From JANLYC01 sp963750495 (GTDB lineage Bacteria; Actinomycetota; Actinomycetes; Propionibacteriales; Nocardioidaceae), in NCBI GenBank assembly GCA_963750495.1, contig CAVVQV010000004.1, positions 1,116,001 through 1,180,000 of the forward strand: DNA of 64,000 nucleotides, read 5' to 3'. This document shows, in pieces, positions 25,396-33,672 of this stretch (positions are counted from its first letter, which is position 1; each line of letters begins with the position of its first letter). The position numbers were made by a program, and so were the translations under genes. The notes beneath the pieces are model-generated. The model was not told the DNA's origin. It saw only the letters and a program-made list of their open reading frames with translations, and ran no database searches.

Positions 25396-25851
25396 GTGAC
25401 GGCCTCGGCTCCGTTCGTAGCCGGACCACCAGCCGACCGTTCCCGGCCCTGGCGAGTCATCACTGACGGCAGCGTGAGCAACGGCATGTCGCTGGGTGAT
25501 GCACGGATCCCGCCGGGTGCACCTGGGCCGGGCCGTCACGTCCACACTCACGAGGACGAGGGCATCTACGTCGTGAAAGGGGTCCTCACGGTCGAGGTGG
25601 GCGAAGATCGCTACGACGTCGGTGCCGAAAGTTTCGTGTGGCTACCCCGCGAGGTCCCTCATGTATTCGCCAACCTCGGCACGGAGGAGGTGTGGACGGT
25701 CGGCCTCCTCAGCTCACCTGGACTGACCGGGATGTTTCGTGAGCAAGCCGAGTACTTCTCGTCCCTCCAGGGTCCCCCCGATCCCGAGGTGCTCCTCGAG
25801 ATCAGCCTGCGGTACGGCGTTCGTCCTGTTGAGGGACCACCTCTCGTCTGA
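25396..25851 (+). CDS. Cupin-domain protein
   Basis: A 151-aa single-domain cupin. The first cupin motif is visible as GRHVHTHEDEGIYVVKG (His-x-His with Glu, metal ligands) and the second as LPREVPHVFANLG. Such proteins are small dioxygenases, isomerases or sensors; the substrate cannot be inferred. GTG 25396 is taken as start because it gives the usual N-terminus; ATG 25342 would add 18 residues. It ends 120 bases before the broken DUF222 gene. Confidence 0.82.
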   Translation: MTASAPFVAGPPADRSRPWRVITDGSVSNGMSLGDARIPPGAPGPGRHVHTHEDEGIYVVKGVLTVEVGEDRYDVGAESFVWLPREVPHVFANLGTEEVWTVGLLSSPGLTGMFREQAEYFSSLQGPPDPEVLLEISLRYGVRPVEGPPLV

Positions 25852-25951
25852 GGGCCAGCAGCGACGACTGGCCGAACCTGCGGCATCGTTGCCGCGATGT
25901 CCACAGCCTTGGCTCGAGCGCGGCGGATTCAGTCGGCGCATCCGCCTATAT

Positions 25952-25967
25952 TCGAACGTAGGAGCGA
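25952..25967. promoter_or_regulatory. Degenerate LexA-box-like site before the broken DUF222 gene
   Basis: TCGAAC-GTAG-GAGCGA keeps the left half of the actinobacterial SOS box TCGAAC-N4-GTTCGA and 4 of 6 bases of the right half. It overlaps a TATATT -10-like box (25947-25952) and precedes an AGGAG ribosome binding site and GTG 25972. Confidence 0.35.
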
Positions 25968-25971
25968 GTCA

Positions 25972-27223
25972 GTGGTGAGGCGGGAGACGCATCCGTGGCT
26001 GGGCCGTGTCACCGACACCGTTGAGCTGGCGGAGTGGCGGGCCCACCAGGACGCGATGGCGACCCGGTTGGTAGAGATCGCCGACGTCGAACGCCAGATC
26101 GCCGCCCTGCAGGCCGATCAGCTGGAGCTGACGGCGTCGTTCCTGACCGACCGGCTCACCTTCGACCAGTCCCATGGGTTCGCCTCCGATCAGGCCCAGT
26201 ACCGCGGCATGGTCGCGGAGGTCGCGATCGCCAGAGGGGTCTCGGTCGTCACCGCCGGGTCGTTCCTCAACGACGCCTGGCCGCTGACCACGAGACATCC
26301 GCACACGATGGCCGCCCTACGAGCCGGCCGCATCGGCCGCCCGCAGCCCGGGCCATCTCCCACGAGACCTGCGTCCTGGACGACCCAGCCCTGGTCGCCC
26401 TGGCCGACCAGGTCATCGCCGCCCACGCCCAGGACGTCCTGCCCGGCAAGGTCCGCGCCCTGGCCGAGACCCGCGTCGCCCAGATCGACCCCGACGCCGC
26501 ACTACGTCGCCGCGTCCGCGAACACGCCGACCAGCACCTGCAGCTGCAACCCGCCGGGTCCGGCATGGCCTGGCTGAACGCCTACCTACCCGCCGAACAA
26601 GCCGTCGCCGCCCTACAACTCCGTGCACGAACACGCCCGCAGCCGCTACGCCGCCGGCGACCTCAGCGACGCAAAGAGCACCGTGTCACAGCTGATGTGC
26701 GACACCCTCGTGCAACGCCTCACCGGCACCAGCACCGACGCCATCCCCGCACACGTCAACGCCATCATGACCGACACCACCCTGCTCGGCCTCAGCGACG
26801 ACCTCGCCCACCTCGTCGGCGCCGGACCGCTGGACGCAGCCACCGCCCGCCCGCTCGCCACCAGCAGCACCGCCTGGCTGCGCCGGTTCCTCACCGACCC
26901 CGTCGACGGCTCCCCCACCCACGGCGACCCCCGCCGCCGACGCTTCGACGGCACCCTGCGCGAACTGATCATCGCCCGCGACCAACACTGCCGCGGCAGC
27001 CAGTGCGCCTCCCCCATCCGCGACATCGACCACATCGACCCCACGCCTGCGGCGGACCTACCACCGAAGCCAACGGCCAAGGCGTCTCCGGCAACTGCCA
27101 CACCACCCGCGAAGACCCCCGCATGCACGTCCACCAAGACCCCACCAGCACGGTCATCACCTGGACCACCCCCAGCGCCTCACCTACAACACCCTCCCCC
27201 ACCAGCCCACGCACCAGGCCTGA
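25972..27223 (+). pseudogene. DUF222/HNH endonuclease (13E12-type) gene with four frameshifts
   Basis: The reading frame of a DUF222-HNH protein is spread over three frames. It starts at GTG 25972 (AGGAG 7 bases upstream). It shifts at about 26340 (one base lost), about 26611 (one C gained in a GCCGCCC run), about 27040 (one C lost, restoring DIDHIDPHACGGPTTEANGQ) and about 27177 (one G lost, restoring TPSGLTYNTLPHQ), and ends at TGA 27221-27223. With these four repairs the protein is intact, including the HNH core (DHCR-type DQHCRGSQC, DIDHIDPH, GNCHTTRED). There is no nonsense mutation. It is either a recently broken gene or a locus with base-call errors. A multi-copy family member also lies at 50809. 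Confidence 0.8.
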
Positions 27224-27367
27224 CCCGCAGGCAACGCAACCTCCGCAGACGACTCCTGCACCCACCACCATCCACCCTCGAACAACACCTCACCCGCGAG
27301 CTCGTCACCCACCTCCGCACGACCCGACGCAGATGCTGATCGGACGTGCCCACCTGCTCGAGAGCGA

Positions 27368-27373
27368 TACGGT
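27368..27373 (+). promoter_or_regulatory. Candidate -10 box (leaderless) for the methyltransferase
   Basis: TACGGT followed by 6 bases and GTG 27380. Confidence 0.4.
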
Positions 27374-27379
27374 CTCGGC

Positions 27380-28228
27380 GTGACCGACGACTACCGAAGC
27401 ATCAACAAGGCCAGTTGGGATGAGCGGGCGCCAGCGCACGCCTCGTCGACCGGCTACGCACTCGATCGTTTCCGCGCGGACCCTGAGTTTCTGTCTGCGG
27501 TCGTGCGCTTCGACCTGCCGCTGCTCGGGTCCGTCCGTGGGTTGCGTGGCGTCCATCTGCAGTGCCACATCGGTACCGACACCCTTTCGCTGGCCAGGCT
27601 TGGCGCGCGCATGACCGGAGTCGACTTCAGTCCGGCGGCGCTCCACGAGGCCCGCGAGCTCGCGACAACCACCGGGGCCGACGTCGACTTCGTCGAGGCC
27701 GACGTCTACGACGCCGCAGACGTGCTGCCCGACCACTCCTTTGACCTGGTTTTCACCGGGATCGGCGCACTGTGCTGGCTCCCCGATATCCGCCGGTGGG
27801 CGGGCGTGGTGTCCCGACTGCTCGCCCCGGGTGGACGGCTGTTCATCCGCGAGGGGCACCCGATGCTGTGGGCACTCGCCGATCCTCGCCCCGACGGCCT
27901 GCTGGTGGTCGACAACCCCTACTTCGAGCGACCAGAACCCCTCGTGTTCGACGAGGGAGGCACGTACGTCGAGACGGATGTCGTGTTCGAGCACAACGTC
28001 ACGCACGAATGGAACCACGGACTCGGCGAGATCGTGACGGCTCTGCTCGACGCGGGATTGCACATCACGGGCCTCGTCGAGCACGACAGCGTCCCGTGGG
28101 AGGCGCTACCCGGCCAGATGGAACGTATTCACGACGACGAGTGGCGGCTGACCGACCGGCCCTGGCGACTACCCCACAGCTACACCCTGCAGGCGATCAG
28201 CGCCGGCAGTGCCGATCTCAGCGGGTGA
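27380..28228 (+). CDS. Class I SAM-dependent methyltransferase
   Basis: A 282-aa protein. The glycine loop of class I methyltransferases appears as HLQCHIGTDTLSLARLGARM (motif I, with the Gly-rich turn altered to CHIGTD), then VDFSPAALHEARELA, FVEADVYDA and FDLVFTGIGALCWLPD (motifs II-IV), and LLAPGGRLFIREGHP (post-motif). Substrate unknown. GTG 27380 follows TACGGT-N6. The 3-prime end faces the osmC gene. Confidence 0.9.
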   Translation: MTDDYRSINKASWDERAPAHASSTGYALDRFRADPEFLSAVVRFDLPLLGSVRGLRGVHLQCHIGTDTLSLARLGARMTGVDFSPAALHEARELATTTGADVDFVEADVYDAADVLPDHSFDLVFTGIGALCWLPDIRRWAGVVSRLLAPGGRLFIREGHPMLWALADPRPDGLLVVDNPYFERPEPLVFDEGGTYVETDVVFEHNVTHEWNHGLGEIVTALLDAGLHITGLVEHDSVPWEALPGQMERIHDDEWRLTDRPWRLPHSYTLQAISAGSADLSG

Positions 28229-28253
28229 CCACGGCTTCAGCGGGTGACCACGG
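28218..28253. repeat. 17-bp direct repeat spanning two convergent stop codons
   Basis: TCAGCGGGTGACCACGG occurs at 28218-28234 and again at 28237-28253 (period 19). The first copy holds the stop of the methyltransferase, the second the stop of the osmC gene on the other strand. Confidence 0.8.
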
Positions 28254-28683
28254 TGACCTCGGTGGTCACGGAGTTCGCAATGAAGCACTCCTCATGCGCC
28301 AGGTGGTGCATGCGGTCCAGCACAGCACCCTCAGGCACACGTTCCCCCCACGTGATGGTGGGTTCGAGCCGTACCCGAGTGACCGCCATCCGTCCTTCGC
28401 GGTTGCTCTCGAGCCACCCCACTGCGCGGTCGGCGTACGACTCGACCACCAAACGCTTCTTCGCCGCGATCGCCAGGAACGACAGCATGTGACACGACGA
28501 CAGTGCCGCGACGAAGGCCTCCTCCGGGTCGACCAGCGCAGCGCTGCCGAGGTAGCGCGGACTCGCCGAGGCAGCCACGGTCGTCCCGCCCTCGAAGCGC
28601 CACTCGTGGTCGCGGCTGTACTCGTCGTACGTGAAGGGTCTGCCGTCGCGAGACCAGGCGATCTGCGCCACGTGCTCCGACAT
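28237..28683 (-). CDS. OsmC-family protein
   Basis: A 148-aa OsmC/Ohr-fold protein, a class that reduces organic peroxides through two cysteines. AALSSCHMLSFLAIAAKK shows the first conserved Cys, and AHEECFIANSVTTEV the second. ATG 28683 overlaps the stop of the upstream PH-like gene by one base (TGATG), so the pair is coupled. In-frame longer starts would run into that gene. Confidence 0.92.
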   Translation of the reverse strand: MSEHVAQIAWSRDGRPFTYDEYSRDHEWRFEGGTTVAASASPRYLGSAALVDPEEAFVAALSSCHMLSFLAIAAKKRLVVESYADRAVGWLESNREGRMAVTRVRLEPTITWGERVPEGAVLDRMHHLAHEECFIANSVTTEVTVVTR

Positions 28684-29342
28684 CAGACGAGGAAGACGAG
28701 GACGGCGCACACCACGGCCGCGCCGAGCAGCAGCAGCGGGAGCGGCGCCCACGAGACCACGGGCTTCGCATCCAGATCATGCTCCGAACCGCGTTCCCCC
28801 GCCGAGGCCAGGCCGGCGATCCGTGACTCGACGTACGACGTGTAGGTCCCGCCGACGAACTCACCGCGAGCCATCGATGGTCCGCCCTCGGAGTTGAGCT
28901 TGTGCCCGCGCCGACTTCCGAAGCTGAACAGGATCGAGCTCGTGCCGTACTGCTCACGCATCTGTGAACGCGCCGACTTCGTCACGCCCAGTCCATGAAA
29001 AGTCTCGGCCTCGTTCGTGGAGACGACCAGGGTCTGCCCCACCCGGCAGCGCTCGATCCGCGCCCACGGGACGGTCACGTCACGCAGCATGTTCTGCATG
29101 AGCAGCCCCCGCTCGTGCGCGGACGCCCGGGGACGCACGAGCGTGACCCAGCTCAGGCAGGCCACCGCGACGCCGACCAGGATCACGGCAGCGTTGACGT
29201 CATCAGCGGTGAACGGCTCGGCCACCACCATCACCACACCCAGGGCCACGCCGAACCACCCCAGAACGCGTCCGGACGAGGTGGCGAACTTCTCCAGCAG
29301 CGCACCGGCTTCGGCAGCCGCCGCACTCTGCAGTCCGCTCAC
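28683..29342 (-). CDS. Membrane protein with PH-like domain
   Basis: A 219-aa protein. Two hydrophobic segments near the N-terminus (about 27-42 VLGWFGVALGVVMVVA and 52-69) precede a bacterial PH-like stretch (VPWARIERCRVGQTLVVSTNEAETFHGLGV), given here by its key parts VPWARIERCRV and ETFHGLGV, and a last helix, PLLLLGAAVVCAVLVFLV, ends the protein. This is the layout of small actinobacterial PH-domain membrane proteins of unknown role. It is coupled to osmC downstream. Confidence 0.85.
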   Translation of the reverse strand: MSGLQSAAAAEAGALLEKFATSSGRVLGWFGVALGVVMVVAEPFTADDVNAAVILVGVAVACLSWVTLVRPRASAHERGLLMQNMLRDVTVPWARIERCRVGQTLVVSTNEAETFHGLGVTKSARSQMREQYGTSSILFSFGSRRGHKLNSEGGPSMARGEFVGGTYTSYVESRIAGLASAGERGSEHDLDAKPVVSWAPLPLLLLGAAVVCAVLVFLV

Positions 29343-29529
29343 TGTGCCGTCCCCACGCTGTCAACCGTGCCTGCCACCGTGCGTGCCACCGTGCTGTGAA
29401 TCATGCCGTCACTCTAATGAAGGCCCCTGCGACCGACGGAGGCCGCGGCCGGATCGATCGACAACTGTTGCCAACGCACGAGCTTCACCTTCGCAACTCT
29501 GCCGTTTCTCTGCAGCTGGCCCCCGCCCC

Positions 29530-29535
29530 TAGACT
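29530..29535 (+). promoter_or_regulatory. Candidate -10 box (leaderless) for deoC
   Basis: TAGACT ends 7 bases before GTG 29543, fixing the likely start of deoC well downstream of the open frame limit. Confidence 0.45.
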
Positions 29536-29542
29536 GAGCCAA

Positions 29543-30532
29543 GTGACGCCACCCACCACAGCGACCGCCACCGCAGGTCCCGGCCTGGCTGGCTCGAAGC
29601 AACCCCTGGACGACGTCGTCGCCAGCCCCGCCGCTCTGCGCCGCTTCCTGCACGGTTTGCCCGGAGTCGACCAGGTCGGTGCCGAAGCGCGCACAGCCAC
29701 CCTCTCCACACGGTCCATCAAGACGACCGCCAAGGCCTGGGCCCTCGACCTCGCCATCTCGATGATCGACCTGACCACGCTCGAGGGCCAGGACACTCCG
29801 GGCAAGGTACGCGCACTGTGCGCCAAGGCGCGTCAACCGGACCCCAGCGACCCCACCGCGCCGCAGGTCGCCGCGATCTGCGTCTACCCCGACATGGTCA
29901 CGACCGCGAAGCAGGCGCTCGGCAGCTCGGGCATCCACGTCGCCAGCGTGGCGACCGCGTTCCCGTCCGGGCGGTCCTCCCTCGAGATCAAGCTCCAGGA
30001 CACCCGCGACGCCGTCGCCGCCGGTGCCGACGAGATCGACATGGTGATCGACAGGGGCGCCTTCCTCGCCGGTGACTACCAGCGCGTGTACGACGAGATC
30101 GTCGCCGTCAAGGCCGTCTGCGGCAACGCCCACCTCAAAGTCATCATGGAGACCGGCGAGCTGGTCACCTACGACAACGTCCGGCGTGCCTCGTGGCTGT
30201 CGATGCTGGCCGGCGCCGACTTCATCAAGACGTCGACAGGCAAGATCCAACCGGCCGCCACCATGCCGGTCACGCTCATCATGCTCGAGGCGGTTCGCGA
30301 CTTCCGCGAGGCGACCGGGCGGATGATCGGCGTGAAGCCGGCCGGCGGCATCAGCACCGCCAAGGACGCCATCAAGTACCTCGTGATGGTCAACGAGACG
30401 GCTGGTGAGGACTGGCTGTCCCCCGAGTGGTTCCGCTTCGGGGCGTCCCGACTCCTCAACGACCTGCTCATGCAGCGCACCAAGCTCACGACCGGCCGCT
30501 ACTCCGGCCCCGACTACTTCACGCTCGATTAG
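29543..30532 (+). CDS. deoC: Deoxyribose-phosphate aldolase
   Basis: A 329-aa class I aldolase that splits 2-deoxyribose-5-phosphate into acetaldehyde and glyceraldehyde-3-phosphate. The Schiff-base lysine is in DFIKTSTGKIQPAA, with VCVYP-type AAICVYPDMV, EIDMVIDRGAFL, KVIMETGEL and GVKPAGGIST in order. It is longer than the E. coli enzyme because of an Ala/Thr/Pro-rich N-terminus of about 50 residues, usual in actinobacteria. GTG 29543 is chosen from the TAGACT box; ATG 29396 would add 49 poorly conserved residues. The two aldehyde dehydrogenase genes follow after 12 bases. Confidence 0.96.
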   Translation: MTPPTTATATAGPGLAGSKQPLDDVVASPAALRRFLHGLPGVDQVGAEARTATLSTRSIKTTAKAWALDLAISMIDLTTLEGQDTPGKVRALCAKARQPDPSDPTAPQVAAICVYPDMVTTAKQALGSSGIHVASVATAFPSGRSSLEIKLQDTRDAVAAGADEIDMVIDRGAFLAGDYQRVYDEIVAVKAVCGNAHLKVIMETGELVTYDNVRRASWLSMLAGADFIKTSTGKIQPAATMPVTLIMLEAVRDFREATGRMIGVKPAGGISTAKDAIKYLVMVNETAGEDWLSPEWFRFGASRLLNDLLMQRTKLTTGRYSGPDYFTLD

Positions 30533-30544
30533 AGGCTCGCAGTC

Positions 30545-31975
30545 ATGGCATTCGAATACGCTCCGGCCCCGGAGTCCCGCGCCGTCGTCGACATCAAGTC
30601 GTCGTACGGCCTGTTCATCAACGGCGAGTTCGTCGAGGGCACTGGGCACGCGTTCAAGTCGGTCAGCCCGTCGACCGAGGAGGTGCTGGCGGAGATCTCC
30701 GAGGCCAGCGAGGCCGACGTCGACCTGGCCGTCAAGGCCGCCCGGCGCGCCTACACCCGCACGTGGTCACGGATGTCCGGCGCCGAGCGCGCCAAGTACC
30801 TCTACCGGATCGCGCGCATCCTCCAGGAGCGCTCCCGCGAGCTCGCCGTGCTCGAGTCGCTCGACAACGGCAAGCCGATCCGCGAGTCGCGCGACGTCGA
30901 CGTGCCGTTGGTGGCGGCGTACTTCTTCTACTACGCCGGCTGGGCCGACAAGCTCGAGCACGCCGGGTTCGGCCCCGACCCACAGCCGCTCGGCGTCGCC
31001 GGTCAGATCATTCCGTGGAACTTCCCGCTCCTCATGCTCGCCTGGAAGATCGCTCCGGCCCTGGCCTGCGGCAACACCGTCGTGCTCAAGCCGGCCGAGA
31101 CGACCAGCCTGACCGCCTTGCTGTTTGCCGAGATCTGCCAGCAGGCCGACCTGCCACCGGGCGTCGTCAACATCGTCACCGGAGCCGGTGAGACCGGGCG
31201 CGCGCTCGTCGCCCACCCTGATGTCGACAAGGTCGCGTTCACCGGCTCGACCGAGGTCGGCAAGGCCATCGCCCGCACCGTCGCCGGCACCGACAAGAAG
31301 GTCACCCTCGAGCTCGGCGGCAAGGCCGCCAACATCATCTTCGACGACGCCCCCGTCGACCAGGCCGTCGAAGGCATCGTCAACGGCATCTTCTTCAATC
31401 AGGGCCATGTCTGCTGCGCCGGCTCCCGGCTCCTGGTGCAGGAGAGCGTGTACGACGACGTGCTCGCCCGTCTCAAGCGCAGGATGGCCACGCTGCGGGT
31501 CGGTGACCCGCTCGACAAGAACACCGACGTCGGCGCCATCAACTCCTCCGAGCAGCTGGCCAAGATCCGCGAGCTGTCCCAGGTCGGCGAGGACGAGGGC
31601 GCCGAGCGCTGGTCCCCCCAGTGCGACCTGCCCGACCGCGGCTACTGGTTCGCCCCGACGATCTTCACGGGAGTCTCCCAGGCGCACCGCATCGCCCGTG
31701 AGGAGATCTTCGGCCCGGTGCTGTCGATCCTGACGTTCCGCACCCCCGCCGAGGCTGTCGAGAAGGCCAACAACACCCCGTTCGGACTGAGCGCCGGCGT
31801 CTGGACCGACAAGGGCTCCCGCATCCTGTGGATGGCGAGCCAGCTCCGCGCCGGGGTGGTCTGGGCCAACACGTTCAACCGCTTCGACCCCACCAGCCCG
31901 TTCGGCGGCTACAAGGAGTCCGGATACGGCCGCGAAGGTGGCCGCCACGGCTTGGAGGCCTACCTTGCCCACTAG
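30545..31975 (+). CDS. Aldehyde dehydrogenase family protein (active type)
   Basis: A 476-aa NAD(P)-dependent aldehyde dehydrogenase. The order is complete: QIIPWNFPLLMLAWKIAPAL, FTGSTEVGKAIA (cofactor), the catalytic Glu in LELGGKAANIIF, the catalytic Cys in NQGHVCCAGSRL, and EEIFGPVLSI. Placed right after deoC, it most probably oxidises the acetaldehyde that DeoC releases (inference from context). It overlaps the second ALDH-like gene by 11 bases. Confidence 0.95.
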   Translation: MAFEYAPAPESRAVVDIKSSYGLFINGEFVEGTGHAFKSVSPSTEEVLAEISEASEADVDLAVKAARRAYTRTWSRMSGAERAKYLYRIARILQERSRELAVLESLDNGKPIRESRDVDVPLVAAYFFYYAGWADKLEHAGFGPDPQPLGVAGQIIPWNFPLLMLAWKIAPALACGNTVVLKPAETTSLTALLFAEICQQADLPPGVVNIVTGAGETGRALVAHPDVDKVAFTGSTEVGKAIARTVAGTDKKVTLELGGKAANIIFDDAPVDQAVEGIVNGIFFNQGHVCCAGSRLLVQESVYDDVLARLKRRMATLRVGDPLDKNTDVGAINSSEQLAKIRELSQVGEDEGAERWSPQCDLPDRGYWFAPTIFTGVSQAHRIAREEIFGPVLSILTFRTPAEAVEKANNTPFGLSAGVWTDKGSRILWMASQLRAGVVWANTFNRFDPTSPFGGYKESGYGREGGRHGLEAYLAH

Positions 31976-32873
31976 ATCCGCACGCCCGAGCCAGTCCGCG
32001 AAGGCGGCCCGCCTCGATGTGCGCAAGACCTACAAGCTCTACCTCGGCGGCGCCTTCCCCCGCAGCGAGTCGGGCCGGTCGTACGTCGTCGAGGACGCCA
32101 AGGGCAGGTTCCTCGCGAACGCCGCCTACGCCTCCCGCAAGGACGCGCGCGACGCGGTCCAGGCCGCCCGCAAGGCATTCGCCGGCTGGTCGACGCGGAC
32201 ACCGTACAACCGCGGCCAGGTCGTCTACCGCATCGCCGAGGTCCTCGAGGGACGGCGCGAACAGTTCGTCGACGAGGTCCAGCGCAGCGAGGGCATCACC
32301 AAGCGGCAGGCCGCGACCGCCGTCGACGCGTCTGTCGACCGCCTCGTCTGGTACGCCGGGTGGGCCGACAAGGTGGCGCAGGTCGTCGGCGGTACCAACC
32401 CGGTCGCCGGTCCCTACTTCGACTTCTCGATCCCCGAGCCGACCGGCGTCGTCGCCGTCCTGGCGCCTCAGCAGTCCTCGTTGCTCGGTCTCGTCAGCGT
32501 GGTGGCGCCGGTCATCGTGACCGGCAACACCTGCGTGGTCACCGCCTCCCACCTGCGGCCCGTCCCCGCCATCACGCTGTCGGAGGTCATGGCGACGTCC
32601 GACGTGCCCGGCGGTGTCGTCAACATGCTCACCGGTCAGCTGTCCGACACGGCCCCCTGGCTCGCCTCACACATGGACGTCAACGCGATCGACCTGACCG
32701 GTGCAGCCGGCGACCCCGAGCACGCGACGGAGCTCGAGGTGGCGGCTGCCGACAACCTCAAGCGTGTCGTGCGGGCGCCCGCGGCCGAGCCCGACTGGAC
32801 GACCGACCCCGGGACGGGACGGTTGACGCGCTTCCTCGAGACCAAGACCGTCTGGCACCCCATCGGCGTCTGA
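31965..32873 (+). CDS. Truncated aldehyde dehydrogenase-like protein lacking the catalytic domain
   Basis: A 302-aa protein that matches only the N-terminal (cofactor-binding) two thirds of an aldehyde dehydrogenase: LYLGGAFPRSESGRSY, ARKAFAGWSTRTPYNRGQ, GVVAVLAPQQSSLLGL, and DLTGAAGDPEHATELEVAA in place of the FTGS-to-ELGG stretch. Neither the catalytic Glu motif nor the catalytic Cys region is present. TTG 31965 is chosen from the TGGAGG site 6 bases upstream; it overlaps the ALDH stop. It may form a subunit with the upstream enzyme. The frame is undamaged, so it is not simply a pseudogene. Confidence 0.82.
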   Translation: MPTRSARPSQSAKAARLDVRKTYKLYLGGAFPRSESGRSYVVEDAKGRFLANAAYASRKDARDAVQAARKAFAGWSTRTPYNRGQVVYRIAEVLEGRREQFVDEVQRSEGITKRQAATAVDASVDRLVWYAGWADKVAQVVGGTNPVAGPYFDFSIPEPTGVVAVLAPQQSSLLGLVSVVAPVIVTGNTCVVTASHLRPVPAITLSEVMATSDVPGGVVNMLTGQLSDTAPWLASHMDVNAIDLTGAAGDPEHATELEVAAADNLKRVVRAPAAEPDWTTDPGTGRLTRFLETKTVWHPIGV

Positions 32874-32874
32874 C

Positions 32875-33663
32875 GTGTCAGCTGGCGACCCGCACCTGGA
32901 CTGGCCCGACCGTACTTCGCTCATCGACGCTGCCGGCCGCACCGTGCTCGTCTACTCCCTCGCGGAGGACGCGCGTGATGGCCGGCCCTGGGCCGATGGG
33001 GCGTGGCGGCCCGACGACGTAGCACCCGACGATGCTGCCGCCGAAGGGCTGCGGCAGCTCGCGGGCCACGCTGTTTCGACGTCCGACACCACACTCGTGG
33101 CCGCGTGGCAGGCTGCCGGGGCCGGGCTCCTGCGCCATGCCCACGTCATGACGCACGACCTGGGGCGCCTCACCGTCCACCAGCGACCCCCTGACCTCGA
33201 CCTCCGCTCGCTCAGCGCGGCGCAGGTGGGACGCCACGCGGAGACGCTGGCGGCCATCAACCTCGCGGCCTATCCGGCCGGCCACCCCGACCATGAGCAC
33301 GAGACTCTCGCCGCGGCGGTCGCCGAGATGGAGGCGATCTCGCGCGGCGAGCTGCTCGGTCCGGTGCTACCCGTCTCGCAGGTGGCCCTTCACGACGGCA
33401 TTGTCGGCGCCGCGCTCATCGTCGAGCGTCCTGGCAAGGCCCCTGACGGCGGACCGTGGGTGCTCGACATCTTCCGCGACCCGGCCTCGCCGGCGAAAGG
33501 AGTCGGTCGGGCGCTGCTCCACGCCGTGCTGGTTGCGGCGAGACACACCGGCCTCCCATCGATGACGCTCGTCGTCAGCCACAGCAACGCGAGCGCCCGC
33601 TCCCTCTACGAGTCGCTCGGTTTCGTCGACCACAGCCAGAGCTGGACCCTCGCCCTCCCCTGA
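32875..33663 (+). CDS. GNAT family N-acetyltransferase (mycothiol synthase-like layout)
   Basis: A 262-aa protein. The C-terminal half is a GNAT domain (IFRDPASPAKGVGRALLHAV with the acetyl-CoA loop, then SHSNASARSLYESLGFVDH). The N-terminal half looks like a second, degenerate GNAT module. GTG 32875 lies 1 base after the ALDH-like stop, so it belongs to the deoC operon. Substrate unknown. Confidence 0.85.
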   Translation: MSAGDPHLDWPDRTSLIDAAGRTVLVYSLAEDARDGRPWADGAWRPDDVAPDDAAAEGLRQLAGHAVSTSDTTLVAAWQAAGAGLLRHAHVMTHDLGRLTVHQRPPDLDLRSLSAAQVGRHAETLAAINLAAYPAGHPDHEHETLAAAVAEMEAISRGELLGPVLPVSQVALHDGIVGAALIVERPGKAPDGGPWVLDIFRDPASPAKGVGRALLHAVLVAARHTGLPSMTLVVSHSNASARSLYESLGFVDHSQSWTLALP

Positions 33664-33672
33664 CACGTGGAA

